Shown: positions 1 through 6,884 of the stretch, piece after piece
Layout: each line of letters opens with the position of its first letter
How positions within the stretch are numbered: the first letter of the stretch is position 1
Assembly (NCBI GenBank): GCA_937859105.1
Contig: CALMAD010000449.1
Span: 1-8,365 of the forward strand
Reading direction: 5' to 3'
Source of the DNA: an uncultured Propionibacteriaceae bacterium
GTDB taxonomy: Bacteria; Actinomycetota; Actinomycetes; Propionibacteriales; Propionibacteriaceae
Length of the DNA stretch: 8,365 bases
Position numbers and translations under genes: made by a program
Notes under the pieces: generated by a model
The model's input: only the letters and a program-made list of their open reading frames with translations
What the model was told of the DNA's origin: nothing
The model's database searches: none

Positions 1-40
1 TTCGTCTAGACCGCGGACGCTCGTCGGACCCGCACGGCCA

Positions 41-58
41 GCGCGGGGCCGCCCGCGC
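41..58 (-). terminator. GC-rich stem-loop after the HNH endonuclease gene
   Basis: Positions 41-47 (GCGCGGG) and 52-58 (CCCGCGC) form a perfect 7-bp stem around the 4-base loop GCCG. It begins 2 bases after the minus-strand stop codon of the DUF222/HNH gene. No T-run follows on the minus strand, so it is not a classical intrinsic terminator, but U-poor GC-rich stems directly after a stop are common in actinobacteria. Its function is inferred from position and structure only. Confidence 0.45.
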
Positions 59-60
59 GC

Positions 61-1464
61 TCAAGCCCGCGCGTCGGGCCCGTCGTCGAGCCGCCGGAAC
101 CGTTCGTGTCGACGCGGCACCCGCGCGCCATCGACTCGATCGGGTGGGAGCACCTCGGGGACGCCATCGTGGCCGAGCCTGACCTCCCACCGCCCGGGGT
201 CGGGACCCGTCCAGAATCGAACTGGCTCGCACAAGCGATGATGATGGGGACAGAGCAACACGAGGTTCTCCAACGCTGTCGGCCCGAGCATCCACCACGG
301 GATGATGTGGTGGGCCTCGCACTCGGCGTCAGCGCCGTCGCACCCGGGGAACACGCACCCCCGATCCCGTTCAGACAACGCTTGGCGCAGGGCGGCGTCG
401 ACCAGGCGCCGCGTCACGCCGAGATCGACCGGCTGCGACCGCGAGCCGAGCACGACCGGCATCACGTCGGCGTCGCACAGCAGCCGCCGCAGCTCCCCCG
501 GAGGGACGCAGGCCTCGCCACCGATCAGCCCGGCCTGCTCGGCACGCTCGACCATCGTGTCGTAACTCATCGACACGACGACCCGCGGCCGGTCACCCGC
601 GACCTTCGGGGCACGACCGGGCCTGGCGTGCTCGGCGACGAGCCGCACGAGGGCGTCCGCGCGCCGCTGACCCGGCGTCCGGCGGAGCGCCTCACGATCG
701 CGCGCGTCGCGTGCCCCGCGGCGCTCGGACTGTTCGTACGCCGCGATCAGCCGCTCAAGCCCGGCGCACTCGGCGGTGGGCAACGAACCGAAGATGAGCG
801 TGGACCCCTGCCCGTCGGGGGTGAACCGCACGAAGCGCCGCAGGCGCGCCACCCGATACCGCGCCTCCGCTCGCTCGGCCTCGGTCAGCGACGACTCCGG
901 ATGCCCGAGCGCCTCGAGCAATTCCGGCCCCGACTTCGCCAACCGCGGCGGCGTCGCCCGGCGCGCCCGCTCCACCAGCCATTCCTCGGCCCGCGCCCGC
1001 TCGCCGGCCCCGAAAGACTCCGGCAGCTCGGCCAGCACGCGGTGGGTGGCGCGCGCGTGCGCGACGGACGCCTCGCCCGCCAGCACCGCAGCGCGCACCC
1101 GTTCGTGCTCGACGAGTTCGCGCCCGGACAGGACCGCGCGCGTCGCCTCGCGACGCCCGGTTCGCTCGTCGAGCGTGAGCCAGGTGGTCATGGGGGTGCC
1201 CTGGGCCCGCTCGGACGCCTCCGCCGCCTCCGCCTCGCCGACCAGCAGGTCGGCGAGCCCGCGCGCACGATCTGCCACCGCGGTGGCCAGCCGAACCCAG
1301 CCCAAGCGCTTCTCGGCCGTCGCGGACGCCCGCCCGACGTGATCGACACGGTCGAGCAGCGCTCCGGCGAACTCGAGCGCCTGCCCGACCCCGAGGCACG
1401 CGCCGTCGAGCGCGGCCAGCCCGGCGGCCACCATGGCCCCCGGATCAGCCTCCCCGCTTCTCAT
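61..1464 (-). CDS. DUF222 / HNH endonuclease signature protein (13E12 repeat family)
   Basis: This 467-residue protein has the two-part build of the actinobacterial 13E12 family. A long helical, Ala/Arg/Glu-rich DUF222 region (about residues 15-320) includes the conserved RRADALVRL segment at 267-275. A C-terminal HNH nuclease module (about 362-415) follows. In the HNH part, Cys370 and Cys375 (CxxxxC), EAHH at 383-386, Asn400 and CPHHH at 405-409 supply the expected zinc ligands and the His-Asn-His catalytic set, so the nuclease looks intact. The family is multicopy in many actinobacteria; some mycobacterial members are DNA-damage inducible, but the physiological target is not established. 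The ATG at 1464 is used here; Met11 (ATG at 1434) is an alternative. GGGTAGGG, about 9 bases upstream of the first ATG, is a possible ribosome site. The gene is a separate unit, 145 bp downstream of the kinase stop, with its own promoter-like sequence. Family call is firm; biological role is unknown. Confidence 0.93.
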   Translation of the reverse strand: MRSGEADPGAMVAAGLAALDGACLGVGQALEFAGALLDRVDHVGRASATAEKRLGWVRLATAVADRARGLADLLVGEAEAAEASERAQGTPMTTWLTLDERTGRREATRAVLSGRELVEHERVRAAVLAGEASVAHARATHRVLAELPESFGAGERARAEEWLVERARRATPPRLAKSGPELLEALGHPESSLTEAERAEARYRVARLRRFVRFTPDGQGSTLIFGSLPTAECAGLERLIAAYEQSERRGARDARDREALRRTPGQRRADALVRLVAEHARPGRAPKVAGDRPRVVVSMSYDTMVERAEQAGLIGGEACVPPGELRRLLCDADVMPVVLGSRSQPVDLGVTRRLVDAALRQALSERDRGCVFPGCDGADAECEAHHIIPWWMLGPTALENLVLLCPHHHRLCEPVRFWTGPDPGRWEVRLGHDGVPEVLPPDRVDGARVPRRHERFRRLDDGPDARA

Positions 1465-1530
1465 GCCCCGGAACCCTACCCACCGTCCCCGACATTTTCA
1501 CGGGATCAGGACGCACCAAAACCCCACGTC

Positions 1531-1558
1531 AACATAGTCGAATACCACCATCAAACAA
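1531..1558 (-). promoter_or_regulatory. Candidate promoter of the HNH endonuclease gene
   Basis: On the minus strand, TTGTTT (1558-1553) and TATGTT (1536-1531, fitting the actinobacterial TANNNT -10) are separated by 16 bases. They lie in the only clearly AT-rich stretch of this part of the window. Predicted transcription starts near 1524, giving a leader of about 60 bases before the ATG at 1464. Assigned by eye from consensus; not proven. Confidence 0.45.
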
Positions 1559-1571
1559 AAAAGTGTTCGAT
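1550..1571 (-). promoter_or_regulatory. Imperfect inverted repeat resembling a widened SOS box
   Basis: Minus-strand ATCGAAC (1571-1565) and GTTTGAT (1556-1550) form 7-base arms with one mismatch around an 8-base spacer, and they overlap the candidate -35. The actinobacterial LexA box is TCGAAC-N4-GTTCGA, and 13E12-family genes in mycobacteria are known to carry such boxes. The half-sites match here, but the spacer is 8 rather than 4, so LexA binding is doubtful. A decayed site or a different repressor is possible. Confidence 0.3.
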
Positions 1572-1609
1572 TAGTTGCAACGCCCCCAGTGGCCAGGGGA
1601 AAGACCGCC

Positions 1610-3055
1610 TCACCCAGCGGACGCTGGCGACCCGGTCTCCTCCTCGTCGCCTTCCCACTCCTCGGGCGGCAGCGGGCTGCCGGGCAGCCGGACGGTGAAC
1701 TCCGCGCCTCCGGACGCCGCCCTCCCGGCCTTCACCCATCCGCCATGGGCCTGGATGGTCTGGGCGACGATGGACAGCCCAAGCCCCGATCCGGGCGTCG
1801 TCCGGGCCTGGTCGGAGCGGTAGAACCGCTCGAAGACGTGCGGCAGGTCGTCGTCGGAGATGCCCGGCCCCTCGTCGGAGACGACTAGCCGGTCGCCCTC
1901 GAGCGAGACGTGGATCGTGCCCCCCTCGGGGGAGAACTTCACCGCGTTGTCGAGCAGGTTCGTCACCGCCCTTTCGAGCGCGTCCGCTTCGCCGATGAGG
2001 TAGTGCGGCTCGAGTTCCACGTCCCAGTGGATGCCGGGCCCGCGACGCTTCACGCGGGCGAGGGCGGCGTCCACGACATCGCGGAAGTCGATCGGGATCG
2101 GGTGCGCCTGCAGGGTGTCCTCGCGGGACAGCTGGACGAGGTCGCCCACGAGCGTGGTGAACTCCCCCAACTGCGCCGCGACGTCCCGCAGAATGTCGCC
2201 CCGCGCCCCAGCCGGCAGCATCCCCTGGCGCTCGTCGGCGACGAGCAGCTCGACGTTGGTCCGCATCGAGGTGAGCGGCGTCCGCAACTCGTGGCCGGCG
2301 TCGGCGATGAGCCGTTTCTGGCGCTCGCGCGACAGGTCGAGCGCCTTGAGCATCCGGTTGAACGCCCGCCCGAGATCGGCCACTTCGTCGTTGCCGTGCA
2401 CCTCGATGGGCACGAGCCGGTTCGTCACGGTGACATGGGCGACGGCGTCCGACAGCACGCGTAGCGGCTGGATGGCCGAGCGCGCGATCTGGTAGCCGAG
2501 TAGCGCGGCCCCGACGATTCCGAGCCCGCCGAACGTGAGCAGCGAGTACACCAGGCTCGACATGATCGCCTCGGTCGGCCCCAGCGGACGCCCGAGCACG
2601 AGCGCATAGCTGTGCACCCCCCGCGGCAACGGGACGGAGATGATGCGGTACGACTCGCCGGTGTTGCTGACCCCCGTCCGCGCGGAGGCGCCGATGCCGG
2701 TGCGGGCCACCCGGAGTTCCTCCGGGCCCGTCACGAGCCGTGTCTGCCCGGCGGGCAGCGTGATCGTGTAGTTGTCGGCCCGTAGCAACTCCACGGTCAC
2801 GTTGGCCGCGTGGAGCGCGTTGGGGTCGACCCCGCCGAGGCTCTCGAGGTCCTGCTGCAGCCAGGTGGACGTCACCGCGGCGACATCGACCAGTTCGTTG
2901 TCGAGTTGCGCGTAGACGGACAGGAGGGTGATCACGTAGGCGGCTCCGCCGGTGATCGCGACGGCTCCCGCCACGGCCGCCGCGATGAGCAGCGCCAGGC
3001 GGTCCTGCAGAGGGCGGCTACGGGCGGTGAGCCACTCGCGCAGCCACCGGATCAC
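1610..3055 (-). CDS. mprB: MprB-like HAMP-domain sensor histidine kinase
   Basis: This 481-residue membrane kinase autophosphorylates on a His and passes the phosphate to the partner regulator encoded just upstream. The layout is TM1 (about 20-46), an extracytoplasmic sensor region (about 47-164), TM2 (about 165-190), HAMP (about 190-243), then HisKA with phospho-acceptor His255 in [12 protein letters not shown]. The ATPase domain follows, with N-box [10 protein letters not shown] (366-375), G1 DEGPGI (394-399), F-box FERFYR (408-413) and G2 GSGLGLSIV (422-430). All catalytic motifs are present. The segments SRERQKRL (242-249), [14 protein letters not shown] (258-271) and [11 protein letters not shown] (301-311) closely resemble M. 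tuberculosis MprB as I remember it. The acidic, Pro-rich tail from about 458 is variable. The start is GTG at 3055, overlapping the regulator stop as GTGA, so translation is coupled. MprB is known to respond to envelope stress; that this protein senses the same signal is inferred. No convincing terminator follows it. Confidence 0.92.
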   Translation of the reverse strand: MIRWLREWLTARSRPLQDRLALLIAAAVAGAVAITGGAAYVITLLSVYAQLDNELVDVAAVTSTWLQQDLESLGGVDPNALHAANVTVELLRADNYTITLPAGQTRLVTGPEELRVARTGIGASARTGVSNTGESYRIISVPLPRGVHSYALVLGRPLGPTEAIMSSLVYSLLTFGGLGIVGAALLGYQIARSAIQPLRVLSDAVAHVTVTNRLVPIEVHGNDEVADLGRAFNRMLKALDLSRERQKRLIADAGHELRTPLTSMRTNVELLVADERQGMLPAGARGDILRDVAAQLGEFTTLVGDLVQLSREDTLQAHPIPIDFRDVVDAALARVKRRGPGIHWDVELEPHYLIGEADALERAVTNLLDNAVKFSPEGGTIHVSLEGDRLVVSDEGPGISDDDLPHVFERFYRSDQARTTPGSGLGLSIVAQTIQAHGGWVKAGRAASGGAEFTVRLPGSPLPPEEWEGDEEETGSPASAG

Positions 3056-3765
3056 GGGGGAGTCTCGCGCAGCACGTAGCCGATGCCGCGGACGGTGTGG
3101 ATGAGCCGCGGCTCACCCGGCGCCTCGGTCTTGCGGCGCAGGTACCCGATGTAGACCTCCAGGGAGTTGGCCGTGGTCGGGAAGTCGAAGCCCCACACCT
3201 CGTTGAGCAGCCACCCGCGCTCGAGGACGCGGCGCGGGTTCTCGAGAAACGTCTGCAACAGCGCGAACTCGGTGCGCGTCAGGGAGATGCGGCGGCCGTT
3301 GCGCGCGACCTCCCGCGTCTGGGTGTCGAGGGTGAGCCCCTCGAAGCTGAGCACCTGATTGGCCGGCGGCTGCGGACTGTCGTTGCTCTCCCCCGAGGGC
3401 TCGCCCTTCGAGCGCCGGGTGAGCGCGCGCAGTCGCGCGAGCAACTCGTCGAGAGAGAACGGTTTGGCCATGTAGTCGTCGGCACCCGCGTCGAGCCCGT
3501 CGACCCGGTCGCCGACCGCGTCGCGCGCGGTGAGCACGAGGATCGGCACATCGTTGCCGGACGCCCGCAGCATGCGGGTCGTCTCCAGGCCGTCGAGGCG
3601 GGGCATCATCACGTCCATGATCACCGCGGCCGCCTTCTGGGCGGACAGGTGCGCGAGAGCCTCGACGCCGTCGGACGCCGTGGCCACCTCGTAGCCGCTG
3701 TACTGCAGTGAACGCGCCAACGAGTCGCGGACGGCCTGATCGTCGTCGACAACGAGGATGTGCAT
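3052..3765 (-). CDS. mprA: MprA-like OmpR/PhoB-family response regulator
   Basis: This 237-residue DNA-binding regulator is the partner of the kinase that follows. The receiver domain (1-117) has the acidic pair Asp8/Asp9, phospho-acceptor Asp51 in MDVMMP, Thr79 in VLTA and Lys101 in KPF. The winged-helix effector (about 138-234) has the typical LTRTEFALL recognition-domain start, [13 protein letters not shown] and a [15 protein letters not shown] end. The last is nearly identical to the C-terminus of mycobacterial MprA from memory, which supports the symbol. The linker of about 19 residues (119-137) is Ser/Pro/Gly-rich and seems longer than in the mycobacterial protein. The start is ATG at 3765, 9 bases after the TAG of the phosphatase gene. 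Only a weak AGG lies 8 bases upstream of it, so translation probably depends on coupling. MprA-type regulators usually control their own operon and stress sigma factors; no binding site is assigned here. Confidence 0.94.
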   Translation of the reverse strand: MHILVVDDDQAVRDSLARSLQYSGYEVATASDGVEALAHLSAQKAAAVIMDVMMPRLDGLETTRMLRASGNDVPILVLTARDAVGDRVDGLDAGADDYMAKPFSLDELLARLRALTRRSKGEPSGESNDSPQPPANQVLSFEGLTLDTQTREVARNGRRISLTRTEFALLQTFLENPRRVLERGWLLNEVWGFDFPTTANSLEVYIGYLRRKTEAPGEPRLIHTVRGIGYVLRETPP

Positions 3766-3774
3766 AAGGGCAGC

Positions 3775-4242
3775 CTACTGTCCGGAGAGCCTGCGCACCT
3801 CCCTGACCACTCCAGGCATCGCGGACTCGATCGCGACAAGGGTTTTATCGAAATCCTCCGGCCCTCCGTACCACGGGTCGGGGACGCCGGACCCGGGCTT
3901 CGCCGCCGGGTCGAAGTCGGTGAGCAGCGCGATGTCGGCGTCGGGCGCGAGCCGCTTCATCATGCTGACGTGCACCGGCTCGGCGGCGACGACGAGGTCG
4001 GCGCCCTCGATCTCGGCGCGGGTGATCTTGTGCGCGTGATGGCCGCCGGAGCGGTAGCCGTGGGCGTCCAGCACCGCGCGGGCGCGGCGATCCATCGGGC
4101 CGCCGTGCTCCTCGTCGCTCACGCCGGCCGAGGTGACCTCGGCGTCCAACCCCTCCTCGGCTAGCCGCTTCTCGGCCACGCGCGCGGCCATGGGGGAGCG
4201 GCAGATGTTGCCCCAGCAGACGAAGACGACCTTGACGCTCAC
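3775..4242 (-). CDS. Low-molecular-weight protein tyrosine phosphatase
   Basis: This 155-residue cytosolic phosphatase uses a Cys nucleophile to remove phosphate from tyrosine (arginine in some relatives). The signature P-loop CWGNICRS lies at residues 9-16, with nucleophile Cys9 and phosphate-binding Arg15 and Ser16. The acid loop PDPWYGG (121-127) holds general acid Asp122, and SAG at 38-40 is another family mark, so it should be active. Length matches the usual 150-165 residues. An open frame continues far upstream, but the GTG at 4242 places the P-loop at the normal distance from the N-terminus and overlaps the preceding gene's TGA as GTGA. The longer reading would run through the membrane-protein gene and into the opposite-strand carbamoyltransferase gene. 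It lies in one operon between a small membrane protein and the MprAB-like pair. Its substrate is unknown; local candidates are envelope or signalling proteins (inference). Confidence 0.93.
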   Translation of the reverse strand: MSVKVVFVCWGNICRSPMAARVAEKRLAEEGLDAEVTSAGVSDEEHGGPMDRRARAVLDAHGYRSGGHHAHKITRAEIEGADLVVAAEPVHVSMMKRLAPDADIALLTDFDPAAKPGSGVPDPWYGGPEDFDKTLVAIESAMPGVVREVRRLSGQ

Positions 4243-4616
4243 CGATGCACCTGCTGACGGGACGTGAAGGCGCCCAGCAGGAAGCTGACCACCGACATCA
4301 ACAACGCCCCGAAGAACGCGGAGACGAAATTGCTCACGTGCCAGGCGATGCCGAGGTGGCCGGCCACCCACGACGTCAGTAGCAGGAGCGCGGCGTTGAT
4401 CACGAGCAGGAAGAGCCCGAGCGTGACGAGCAGCAGCGGGGACGTGACGAACACGAACAGCGGTTTCACCAGGCTGTTCACCAGCCCGAAGATGACGGCG
4501 GCGAGCAGCAGGGCGAGGATCTTCTGCTCCGGCCGACTCGCCGTCAGCACGATGCCGGGCACGAGCCAGGTCGCCACCCCGAGGGCCAGGGCGTTGACTA
4601 AGAAGCGAACGATCAT
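4239..4616 (-). CDS. Four-TM membrane protein of the phage_holin_4_2 family
   Basis: This 125-residue hydrophobic protein has four predicted membrane helices, at about 4-24, 33-56, 60-83 and 95-118. It matches the small, widespread holin-4_2 (PF04020-type) family by its order of segments: NALALGVATWLVPGI near the start, FGLVNSLVKPLFVF, then LGLFLLVINAALLLL and the final SAFFGALLMSVVSFLLG. Despite the name, most bacterial members are chromosomal, not phage-borne, and have no proven function. The ATG at 4616 is chosen because GGAAGGA (4630-4624) lies 7 bases upstream; an in-frame ATG at 4652 has no such site and adds 12 polar residues. It is the first gene of the operon, and its stop overlaps the phosphatase GTG by 4 bp. 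Co-transcription with an envelope-stress-type two-component system suggests an envelope role (inference). Confidence 0.88.
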   Translation of the reverse strand: MIVRFLVNALALGVATWLVPGIVLTASRPEQKILALLLAAVIFGLVNSLVKPLFVFVTSPLLLVTLGLFLLVINAALLLLTSWVAGHLGIAWHVSNFVSAFFGALLMSVVSFLLGAFTSRQQVHR

Positions 4617-4623
4617 GAAGTGA

Positions 4624-4630
4624 TCCTTCC
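4624..4630 (-). promoter_or_regulatory. Ribosome-binding site fixing the membrane-protein start
   Basis: Minus-strand GGAAGGA at 4630-4624 lies 7 bases before the ATG at 4616. It decides for the 125-residue product over the 137-residue reading that starts at 4652. Confidence 0.65.
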
Positions 4631-4659
4631 ATGGCTGGCAAAATCGGGCCATCCGTATC

Positions 4660-4665
4660 GAAAGG
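4660..4665 (+). promoter_or_regulatory. Ribosome-binding site fixing a GTG start for the carbamoyltransferase
   Basis: GAAAGG at 4660-4665 is 7 bases before the GTG at 4673. The upstream ATG at 4631 has no purine-rich site before it, and the ATG at 4679 would be 13 bases away. The GTG start also gives the usual family length. Confidence 0.6.
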
Positions 4666-4672
4666 CGTAGCT

Positions 4673-5674
4673 GTGACCATGGACCTGCACGGCCGGCACT
4701 TCCTCAAGGAGGTGGATTTCACCCCCGACGAGTGGCGCCACCTCGTCGACCTGACGGGCGAGTTGAAGTCCGCCCGGAAGTCGGGCGAGGAGGTCCGACG
4801 CCTTGAAGGGTTGAACTTCGCCCTCATCTTCGAGAAGACCTCGACGCGCACCCGTGCCGCCTTCGAGGTGGCCGCGCACCAGCAGGGCGCGCACGTCACG
4901 TACATGGACCCGTCCGGTTCGCAGATCTCGCACAAGGAGTCGGCCGCCGACACCGTCCGCGTGCTGGCGCGCATGTACGACGGCATCGAGTACCGGGGGG
5001 CTCGGCAGGCGGTCGTCGAGGCGATGGGCCGCTATTCGTCGGTGCCCGTCTGGAACGGTCTCACCGACGAGTGGCATCCGACGCAGAGCCTGTGCGACGC
5101 CTTCACGATGCAGGAGGCGTCCGGGAAGGACGGCCGCGACATCACCTTCGCGTTCGTCGGCGACGCTCGCTTCAACATGGGCAACTCCCTGCTGACGATG
5201 GGCGCGATCATGGGTTCGGACGTCCGGGTCGTGGCCCCGCGAGAGTTCCATCCGGCCGCCGACCTGGTGGCCCGCGCCCGGCGGCTGGCCGAGAAGACCG
5301 GCGGCCGGATCACGATCACCGAAGACCTGGAGACCGGCCTGACCGGCTGCGACTTCGTGCACACCGACGTCTGGGTCTCGATGGGGGAGGACAAGGGGGT
5401 GTGGGCCGAGCGCTGCCGCATGCTTGCGCCCTACCGCATCACGTCGCGCGTGATGGGCCTGACCGGCAACCCCGGGGCCAAGTTCATGCATTGCCTGCCC
5501 GCCTTCCACAATCTGGAGACGACCGTGGGGCGCCAGGTCTTTCAGATGACCGGCATGCGTGAGCTGGAGGTGACCGACGAGGTGTTCGAGTCGGAGGCGT
5601 CCATCGTGTTCGACCAGGCGGAGAACCGGATGCACTCGATCAAGGCGGTGATGGTCGCGACGGCCGGTCGCTGA
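4673..5674 (+). CDS. argF: Ornithine carbamoyltransferase (E. coli ArgI / ArcB-type clade)
   Basis: This cytosolic enzyme interconverts carbamoyl phosphate plus ornithine with citrulline plus phosphate. With the GTG start it has 333 residues, matching E. coli (334) and Pseudomonas ArcB (336). Carbamoyl-phosphate motif STRTR is at 57-61, HPTQ at 135-138, ornithine-loop residues Asn168, Asp232 and SMG 236-238, HCLP at 273-276 and the ENRMH segment with Arg319. The text [29 protein letters not shown] and [11 protein letters not shown] is that of the ArgI/ArcB group, unlike the shorter mycobacterial ArgF group. It could therefore serve arginine synthesis or the arginine deiminase route; no arg or arc gene lies beside it to decide, so argF is a family-level symbol. 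Phe167 replaces the first Asn of the usual NNM in GDARNNMGNS, and Ala62 stands where Cys or Phe is usual. It is transcribed alone, diverging from the membrane-protein operon and followed by a terminator. Confidence 0.95.
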   Translation: MTMDLHGRHFLKEVDFTPDEWRHLVDLTGELKSARKSGEEVRRLEGLNFALIFEKTSTRTRAAFEVAAHQQGAHVTYMDPSGSQISHKESAADTVRVLARMYDGIEYRGARQAVVEAMGRYSSVPVWNGLTDEWHPTQSLCDAFTMQEASGKDGRDITFAFVGDARFNMGNSLLTMGAIMGSDVRVVAPREFHPAADLVARARRLAEKTGGRITITEDLETGLTGCDFVHTDVWVSMGEDKGVWAERCRMLAPYRITSRVMGLTGNPGAKFMHCLPAFHNLETTVGRQVFQMTGMRELEVTDEVFESEASIVFDQAENRMHSIKAVMVATAGR

Positions 5675-5703
5675 TTCCGGCTGCTGTTTCCGGGACGGAC
5701 GCC

Positions 5704-5744
5704 GCGGGCACAACCCAGCGGCGCCCCCTGGTGTGCCGCGTTTT
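5704..5744 (+). terminator. Intrinsic terminator after ornithine carbamoyltransferase
   Basis: The arms 5704-5718 and 5728-5739 can pair as 12 base pairs with three single-base bulges (G5708, A5713, C5716) around a 9-base loop. TTTT follows at 5741-5744, one base after the stem. It begins 29 bases after the stop codon. An alternative fold pairs 5701-5708 with 5714-5722 (8 bp, one bulged A). The paired structure plus the T-run supports termination; strength is not computed. Confidence 0.55.
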
Positions 5745-5799
5745 GTCGCGGGGTTTGTGCAAATTGTGTCGCGGGATCCCCCTCGACGGGGTATAGATT
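5744..5799 (+). promoter_or_regulatory. Promoter and candidate operator region of the dehydrogenase/symporter pair
   Basis: TATAGATT at 5792-5799 is the best -10 (TATAGA at 5792-5797, or TAGATT at 5794-5799 fitting TANNNT). No good -35 sits 16-18 bases before it; TTGTGT at 5764-5769 is 22 bases away, too far. This suggests a promoter needing an activator. Nearby are direct repeats TGTCGCGGG at 5744-5752 and 5767-5775 (23-bp period), the near-palindrome TTTGTGCAAA at 5754-5763, and CCCC/GGGG arms (5778-5781 and 5788-5791) just before the -10. The predicted leader is about 30 bases. Confidence 0.45.
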
Positions 5800-5824
5800 G
5801 ACGCCTCGAGTGACGTCATCCACC

Positions 5825-5833
5825 AAGGGAGGT
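5825..5833 (+). promoter_or_regulatory. Strong ribosome-binding site for the dehydrogenase
   Basis: AAGGGAGGT at 5825-5833 is close to a perfect anti-16S match and ends 4 bases before the ATG at 5838. An in-frame GTG at 5832 falls inside this site and is therefore not the start. Confidence 0.7.
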
Positions 5834-5837
5834 GGCG

Positions 5838-6884
5838 ATGACGATCAGAATCGCCGTGGCCGGAGCCGGCCTCATCGGCAAGGATCATCTTGCGCGGATC
5901 GACGCCGACGCCGACTTCACGCTCGCCTCGATCGTCGACCCCGCGGCGGCGGCTCGCGAGCTCGCGGATCGCTACGGCGTCCCGCTCTACCCCGACCTCG
6001 ACGCCATGTTCGCTGCCGGGGCACCGGACGCCCTCATCATCGCCACCCCGAACCAGCTGCACGAGGTGCAGGCGACGCAGGCCATCGAGGCCGGGCTCCC
6101 GATCCTGCTCGAGAAGCCCGCCACCGACACGATCGAGGCGGGCGAGCGGCTGCAGGCCCGCGCCGACGAGCTCGGGGCGCGCATCCTCGTCGGCCATCAC
6201 CGGACGCACGGCGCGATCATGCGCATGGCCCGCGACGTCGTCACCTCCGGACGCCTCGGCGACCTGGTCGCGATCAGCGGCACCGCGCTGTACTACAAGC
6301 CGGACGACTACTTCCCGGCGGCCCCCTGGCGCACCCAGCCCGGCGGCGGCCCGGTGCGGATCAACATCATCCACGAGGTGCACAACTTCCGCCTGCTGTG
6401 CGGCGACATCGCGCGCGTGGAGGCGGTCACCTCCAACCGGACGCGGGGCTTCGCCGTCGAAGACACGGCAGCCATCATCTTCACCTTCGCCAGCGGCGTC
6501 CTCGGCACGTTCGTCATCTCGGACGCCGCCGGCTCGCCCCGCTCGTGGGAGCAGACCGCGGGCGAGATGCCGGCCTTTGATCCCCACCCCGACCAAGACT
6601 GCTACCACCTCGCGGGCACGTTCGGCTCCCTGTCGGTGCCGACGATGCAGCTGTTCAGCTACGCCCAGCCCGACGACCGCTCCTGGTGGAAGCCGTTCTC
6701 CGCCGTCGAGCGGCTCGAGGTGCCCCTGGTGGACCCGCTGGTGGAGCAGTTGAAGCACTTCGGCGCCGTGGTGCGGCGTGAGGCCGAGCCGCTCGTCACC
6801 CTTCGCGACGGCTTGCAGAACGTCAAGGTCGTCGAGGCGATCCTGGAGTCCGCCGAGCGCGGGCGTCCCGTCGAGATCAGCTAA
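5838..6884 (+). CDS. Gfo/Idh/MocA-family NAD(P)-dependent oxidoreductase
   Basis: This 348-residue soluble dehydrogenase probably oxidises a hydroxyl of a sugar, cyclitol or hydroxy-acid with NAD(P). The N-terminal Rossmann domain (about 1-120) has the dinucleotide loop GAGLIG at 9-14 and Asp34 at the end of strand 2, which favours NAD over NADP. IATPNQLH is at 68-75, and the family EKP motif at 92-94 holds the presumed catalytic Lys93. The C-terminal substrate domain (about 125-345) has the active-site segment INIIHEVHNFRLLCGD (175-190) with His179. Most relatives have Asp three residues after that His; here it is His182. Length and the ending NVKVVEAILESAERGRPVEI are normal for the family. 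It leads a two-gene unit with the symporter 27 bases downstream, so the pair probably imports and oxidises one compound. No other catabolic gene is present to name the substrate. The relatives recalled as closest act in cyclitol or aromatic/hydroaromatic pathways, which is weak evidence. Confidence 0.9.
   Translation: MTIRIAVAGAGLIGKDHLARIDADADFTLASIVDPAAAARELADRYGVPLYPDLDAMFAAGAPDALIIATPNQLHEVQATQAIEAGLPILLEKPATDTIEAGERLQARADELGARILVGHHRTHGAIMRMARDVVTSGRLGDLVAISGTALYYKPDDYFPAAPWRTQPGGGPVRINIIHEVHNFRLLCGDIARVEAVTSNRTRGFAVEDTAAIIFTFASGVLGTFVISDAAGSPRSWEQTAGEMPAFDPHPDQDCYHLAGTFGSLSVPTMQLFSYAQPDDRSWWKPFSAVERLEVPLVDPLVEQLKHFGAVVRREAEPLVTLRDGLQNVKVVEAILESAERGRPVEIS

Noticed and set aside
1..40. 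Possible gene end or RNA gene at the left edge.
   Set aside because: No supported reading frame or RNA fold in these bases; only a chance minus-strand TAG at 6-8.
1580..1600. CCCC/GGGG hairpin after the kinase gene as a terminator.
   Set aside because: Only a 4-bp stem around an 8-base loop with no T-run on the minus strand; too weak to call.
106..1698. An open frame of 530 codons on the plus strand opposite the HNH gene.
   Set aside because: The translation is Arg/Pro/His-rich without any recognisable motif, while the opposite strand has a complete DUF222/HNH protein.
4239..4616. Prophage remnant suggested by the holin-like protein.
   Set aside because: The PF04020-type family is widespread on bacterial chromosomes, and no other phage gene is nearby.
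4243..4986. Upstream extension of the tyrosine phosphatase frame to a 403-residue protein.
   Set aside because: It would run through the whole membrane-protein gene and into the carbamoyltransferase gene, and the added sequence is Arg/Ser-rich without family similarity. The GTG at 4242 gives the normal phosphatase length.
4613..5713. A minus-strand open frame of 366 codons opposite the carbamoyltransferase gene.
   Set aside because: His/Arg/Gly-rich shadow of a gene with a full set of catalytic motifs.
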